Shown here piece by piece: positions 40,901 through 46,900 of a stretch of 64,000 nucleotides of DNA. Every line of letters begins with the position of its first letter. The stretch's first letter is position 1. The DNA comes from Gerris lacustris (lineage: Eukaryota; Arthropoda; Insecta; Hemiptera; Gerridae), in NCBI GenBank assembly GCA_951217055.1, contig OX578285.1:59059102-59123101 (forward strand), read 5' to 3'. The notes under the pieces are model-generated. The model ran no database searches and was not told the origin of the DNA. It saw nothing but the letters and a program-made list of their open reading frames with translations. The position numbers and the translations under genes are program-made.

Positions 40901-43900
40901 GAGTTTGCATTCTCTAAATTAAGAACAGTTTAATGTCAGGCTATACATATTTTCAAAAAACAAACTCTTGATTGAAGATAGTGAATAAACCACGTTTGAA
41001 GATTTTTAATCCTTGAACTTAAAAATGATTACTACCAATTTAATGTGGTCATAATAATAAAGAATTCGACTGAAAATATTAATATTAGAGTTTCCATTCT
41101 ATAAATTAAAAACATTACAATGATTGCTATATATAGTTTCAAAAAATTACAAACTCTTGATTTAAAATAGTGAATAAACTAACTTTGAAGATTTTTAAGT
41201 GCTTATCCTTGAACTAAAAAATTATTACCAATTTAATGTGGTCATAATTTGTCTGTTAATATCTTGTTCTTGTGATTTTTGACGATGTTTGACCAATTTA
41301 GCTTTTTTTTCGTTTTATTTTACTTAAAGCTGAGATTGTTAAGTATTTCACAATAGTTCATAGATCCTGTTTTATCTATGATAGATTATATTTTATAAAT
41401 ACAATCGGAGCTCCATATAATATTAATGGTTCCAGAAAAGACTAATTGCTAGATATATAGAAATTTCGTTTTATAGAATTTATATTTTTAGAGAATCAAT
41501 ATTGTCAAATTTTTTTCCTGAACCATTTTAAATTAAAGAACTGCTTTATTTACGTCTTCGTCTTCATAATCTATAGATATTTTTTAAAAATCTCCACTTG
41601 TTTCCTATAGTTTAATTATTGAGTTACGGTTTTTAAAAATTGTAGACACTGATCTCGGAGTGATTTCATATTTACGGGACACTTCTTTGTTATCATTCCC
41701 TTTTTTACACGCCTTTGATTAAAGCCTTTCAGCAAAAATTGTATATTATGTTACTAGGCTGAGAAATGAGTTTTTTTTCACCGGGGCAATCACATTTACT
41801 GTCGAGCGAAGCGAGACAGTAGTCTTGCCAAGGTAAAGAAAAAACACTTCACAGTCGTGTAGCATATGCAATTTTTTCCGAGGTAGCAGACAATGAAAAA
41901 ACATTAAATATTAATCAATAATCAATATATAACAACAAATATTAGTACATACTTAAGATTTAAAAAAAGAAACCTTATAAAAAGGTTATACACTATATGA
42001 AAAGATAAATAAAATGCATTGACATCTGGCGGATTTTAATCGTACAAAGAATCTATCTACAAAGATTGCAGCGCTAAAACGGAAGTTTTGCTAATTACCA
42101 GCACGAAAGAAAAGATTTTTTACATCCTAGGACGTAAAAAATGTTTTCTTTACAGCAGTAATGAAAATATTTTTTAAGTCCACGTAATGAAAAAATGGAT
42201 TTTAGCTATGTTTTTTAGGCTCTAAAGTTACTATTTCACAGCCTACCACGGAAAAAATATATTTTTTGCTGAAAGGGATTTCTTTTCTTTTAGACATTTA
42301 TACGGTGAGTAAATTACGCTTTAAAAAGTCAAGAGCTTTTGTAAACGACCGAAACAAATTTTATACTAAGAGTATGAGCTTTCTCAATATTGTGCAAAGA
42401 TGATTCCAATTCCACTTAAACTAATGGATGTAGAATACGAAAAATTATTAGAGTTCTGGGACAAGAAACTCCTAAAAATGGTTCTAACATCATAAAGGAA
42501 TGAAAAATTAATACCAATATTAATTCAGAAAAAGTTTGACCTTCGGATCTTTATCCTTATCTCTATGAATTTTGATCGTAGTAGAGAAATTATTTTCGTT
42601 ATTATAGAAACACTTCTACATAGAGATTTTGTGGGACACAATAAAAATTCTTTATATAGAGATTTTCATAGCATAAATGTTAGTTATAAGGGAGGTCCAA
42701 CTGTACATCCTATACTTTATAGCATAAACTAACCTAATTGTTTTTAAATGCGATGGATAATAGAGGGTTTATTTTTCTTTTGGGGTTATAATATTATTAT
42801 ACACAATACCTTATTTTAAAAAGTTGTTAAACTTTAGATTTTTACTTTCTCATATAAAGAGAAAGTATTGTGATGGCGCGAAAATTAGATTTTGAGATTT
42901 TGACAGATTTACATGTTTTGAGGTCCCCTGAGTCCAGAAAAGTAGTTTTTAAAAAAAGTCTGTCTGTGTAGACGCCTGGAGGCTAAACTACTGGGCTGAT
43001 TTTGACGAAATTTGGCATTTATGTTCAGAAAAATCATATCCCGAGGAAAATTCGAGAAATGAATTTTAGCTACAGATTTGGGGGCGCTTCTGAAAAAAAA
43101 ACGTGAAAAAAATATTTTTCGAAAACGGTTCCGACGATTTTGATTAAAAATATATAAAATGTAGTCCATTTAAATACGAATCTAACGATATAAACAGTTT
43201 ACCCGAGAAAAATCTAGTTCTTGAGAAAATAGCTTAAAACGTTGACAGAGAGAGACCGGGTTCGATTCCACACCGAGGAGAAATTATTTTTATGATAAAT
43301 TTTGATGAAACGTTCAACAATAATTATTAAATGTACCTAAGAAAACACGAAAACTCATAAACGGAAAACACTGGGCTAAGTAATTATGAACTCGTACATA
43401 TGAAAAAGTTTGCCTGAGTTGTCTCGCACCGATTTTTTTTAATAAATATAGCTTGTATACTTATACGATATGTCTTGCAAATTTCCTTAGTTATCAGTGT
43501 TTCAATGATGATAATATTATGTAATGATTAATATTTATAAGTGTTAATTTATTTTTGACTAACCAGTCATTTTTCAATATCCACCTTGGTTACTGAAATT
43601 GTTTTTCAATGTTATTCGAAGTATTAATTTCATTCTCATTCCTAGAATAATAATTATGTATTTTGTTTTATAACAATATATTAAGTGTTCTATCGATCAA
43701 ACTGTGTTTCTCTCGAGAGGTTATGGGCCGATGAAGCAGTCTAGATCGAAGATAAGTAAAAGAAGATCCCAAAGGTTCGAAGTTTTACTTAAATTATTAG
43801 GTATAAACAAAAAAAAGTTATAAAAAAATCAAAATATGTCACTTTCAAATCTTTATCAAATTGAGAAATTAGGTAAAGAAAACTATGACAGTTGGAAGAT

Positions 43901-46900
43901 GCACATGAAAATGATTCTTATTGATAAGGAACTGTGGGGATATGTTGATGGACATATACCTATGCCTAAGGTTGAAGAAACCGCGTTCTTTGAATGGTCA
44001 AAAAAGGATCAAAAAGCTCTTGCAACGATCGTTCTAGGAATTCTCTCCCACGAACTCATCCATGTCAAGCAATGCAAACATGCTAAGGAAGCATGGTTCG
44101 CCTTAGAGAAAGTCTACCAACCCCGGGGACCTAGTCGTAGGGTTAAGTTAATTAAAGATTTATTAAGCCTAAAAAAGACTTCCGATATTAGTATGCAAGA
44201 CCATCTTAATAAATTTTTTTCACTGGTGGATAGTCTAACAGAAATTGAAGGGGCGCCGCCAAACGATTTCCTATCAGTCCTGTTAATTTGTAGTCTGCCT
44301 GACGACTATGACAACTTTAGATGTGCCATAGAGAGTAGGGACGTACTCCCGGATTTAGAGAGTATTAAAATTAAAATGTTGGAGGAGGAAAATAGGAGAA
44401 ATGACAAGCCGAATGCCCAAGACGCGTTGTTTTCTTCGAATAAATTCAACCAACTAAATTATAAACATTTTGACAAAAAATGTAAATGCCAATGTCAAAA
44501 TGAAAATAATAATATTCCGAACAAAAATAAATGTCAGGGAGAAAATAAAATAAAATATAAAAATAAATATCCAAAAAAACTAAATCCTAATAATCAAAGA
44601 GCAAATATAGTAAAAAATAGTGTTGAAATAGGCACAGCTCTTTCTGTCAAATATGAAGCTGGGAATAAAAATAAATTCTTCATTGATTCGGGAGCGACAA
44701 GTCATATGTGTTGCTTAAAAGAGACATTTGTTGACATGAGACCGATCAAAGGTACAATAAAAGTGGCCGATAATAGAAAAGTAAATGTTGAAGGTGTAGG
44801 AACAGTACGAATGTACACTGACTTAAATAATACCCCAAGTCTGATTTCTTTACTCGATACTCTATATGTTCCCAACTTGAAAGCGAATTTGATTTCAGTT
44901 TCAAAAATGACAAGTAATCCATCTATTAAAATAAATTTTGAACGTGACACATGTCAAGTTTCAAAAGACGCCAAAGTAGTGTTACAAGCTAAGATCATTT
45001 ATACCTGGTAAAACCGTTTGAAGGGTCATGCAGCAAAGTAAGCGATAAAAACACGAAACCAAATAATGTCAATAAGGGATTACCAATGTCAGTTTGGCAT
45101 CTCCGATATGGTCATTTAAACTACAAGGATATACAAATTTTAAATTCAAAATCCTTAGTCCATGGTCTCGAGATAAACAAAAATCTCAATCCTGAAACGT
45201 GTGAAAACTGTTTAAAGGGTAAAATGTCTCGATTACCATTCCCAAAGTCAGAATCTAAGACCAACTCGATTTTGGAATTAGTTCACTCTGATGTTTGTAC
45301 GGTCAATAATCCTTCACTTGGAGGTAATAAATATTTCATTACATTTATCGATGACTATTCACGAAAAATGTTCGTATACCTTATGAAACATAAAAGTGAG
45401 GCATTAAATCATTTCAAAAATTTTAAACAACTAGTTGAAAATCAAACAAATAAAAAAATAAAAATACTAAGAACGGATAATGGACTAGAGTACTGTAACA
45501 AAGAATTTAACAAACACCTAACAGAAAATGGGATAATACATCAACTATCAGCTGAATATACGCCTCAACAGAATGGGCTAGCAGAACGAGCCAATCGAAC
45601 ACTGGTTGAGATGACTCGTTGTATATTGTTACATGCCAACCTACCAAATAACTTATGGGCTGAAATAATTACTACCTCAGCGTATATTCGCAATAGATGT
45701 CCTTCTAGAGCCATAGATAAAACCCCAGAAGAAATTTGGAGTGGAAAAAAACCATCCGTTATACATTTTAGGATTATAGGATCAAAAGCATTCGCTCTCA
45801 ATAAACGACCAGGCAAACCAAAATTAGCACCTCGGTCAAAGGAGTACATCCTAGTCGGATACTCTGAGGAATGCAAAGCCTATAAACTATGGGAGCCGGG
45901 TACTAGAAACGTAATTAAGAGTAGGGATGTAAGGTTCATAGAGTTAATAGGACCACAACCATCATTTACAACTAGTACTGATCTCGTAAGCGATGTTCCT
46001 AAAAACTCAGACCTGATAGATTTTAGCTATTCCATCACAGACTCAGATAGCACTGAACCTATTCATTTGTCACAACAAATTAATGATTCAGGGGGGGAAA
46101 GTGCTAGTATAACCAAACAATCTGATGATACAGACTATCTCTTAGAGGACCAAAGTTTTCTCGGCATGTGTGCTATCACCGTTAAGGAGGCGCTCAGTGG
46201 AGATGAAAACGCCCAATGGATGGAAGCGATGAGTAGCGAGTATCACTCATTGCTTGAGAATAACACATGGGAGTTAGTGGACCTACCGAAAGGAAGATCA
46301 ACAGTATCATGCAGATGGATACTTACTAAGAAGTATAATGCTGACGGAACTCTAGAACGGCACAAAGCAAGACTAGTAGCCAGAGGATTCTCACAACGAC
46401 CTTTTATAGATTATTGTGAGACATATTCCCCTGAAGTGAGATTTGGTTCACTCAGATTACTTCTGGCAATATCTGTCGAGCTAAACCTTATCCTGCATCA
46501 AATGGATGTAACTACTGCATATCTGAATGGTGATCTTGATACAGAAGTATATATGGACCAACCTGAAGGATTTGTAGAGAAATATCAAGAAAGAAAAGTC
46601 TGTCGATTGAAGAAATCACTATATGGTTTAAAGCAATCAGGTCGAATGTGGAATAAAAAACTGGATAATAAACTAAAAGAAATGAACTTCAAGCAACTGG
46701 AATCAGATACATGCTTGTATATAAAACATGAAGGGGACGAATTTACAATCATAGCCGTGTTTGTCGATGATTTAACACTTGCTTCAACTTCGGAAGAGTG
46801 CATGACAAAAGTCAAACGTGATCTGGAGTCTGTATTCAAGATGAAAGATCTAGGTGAATTGCACTACTTCCTAGGCGTTAAGATCGAAAGGGACAAATCA

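Noticed and set aside
44990..45011. Programmed ribosomal frameshift in copia
   Set aside because: No slippery heptamer is seen in the only window where the switch could occur; a one-base loss is simpler.
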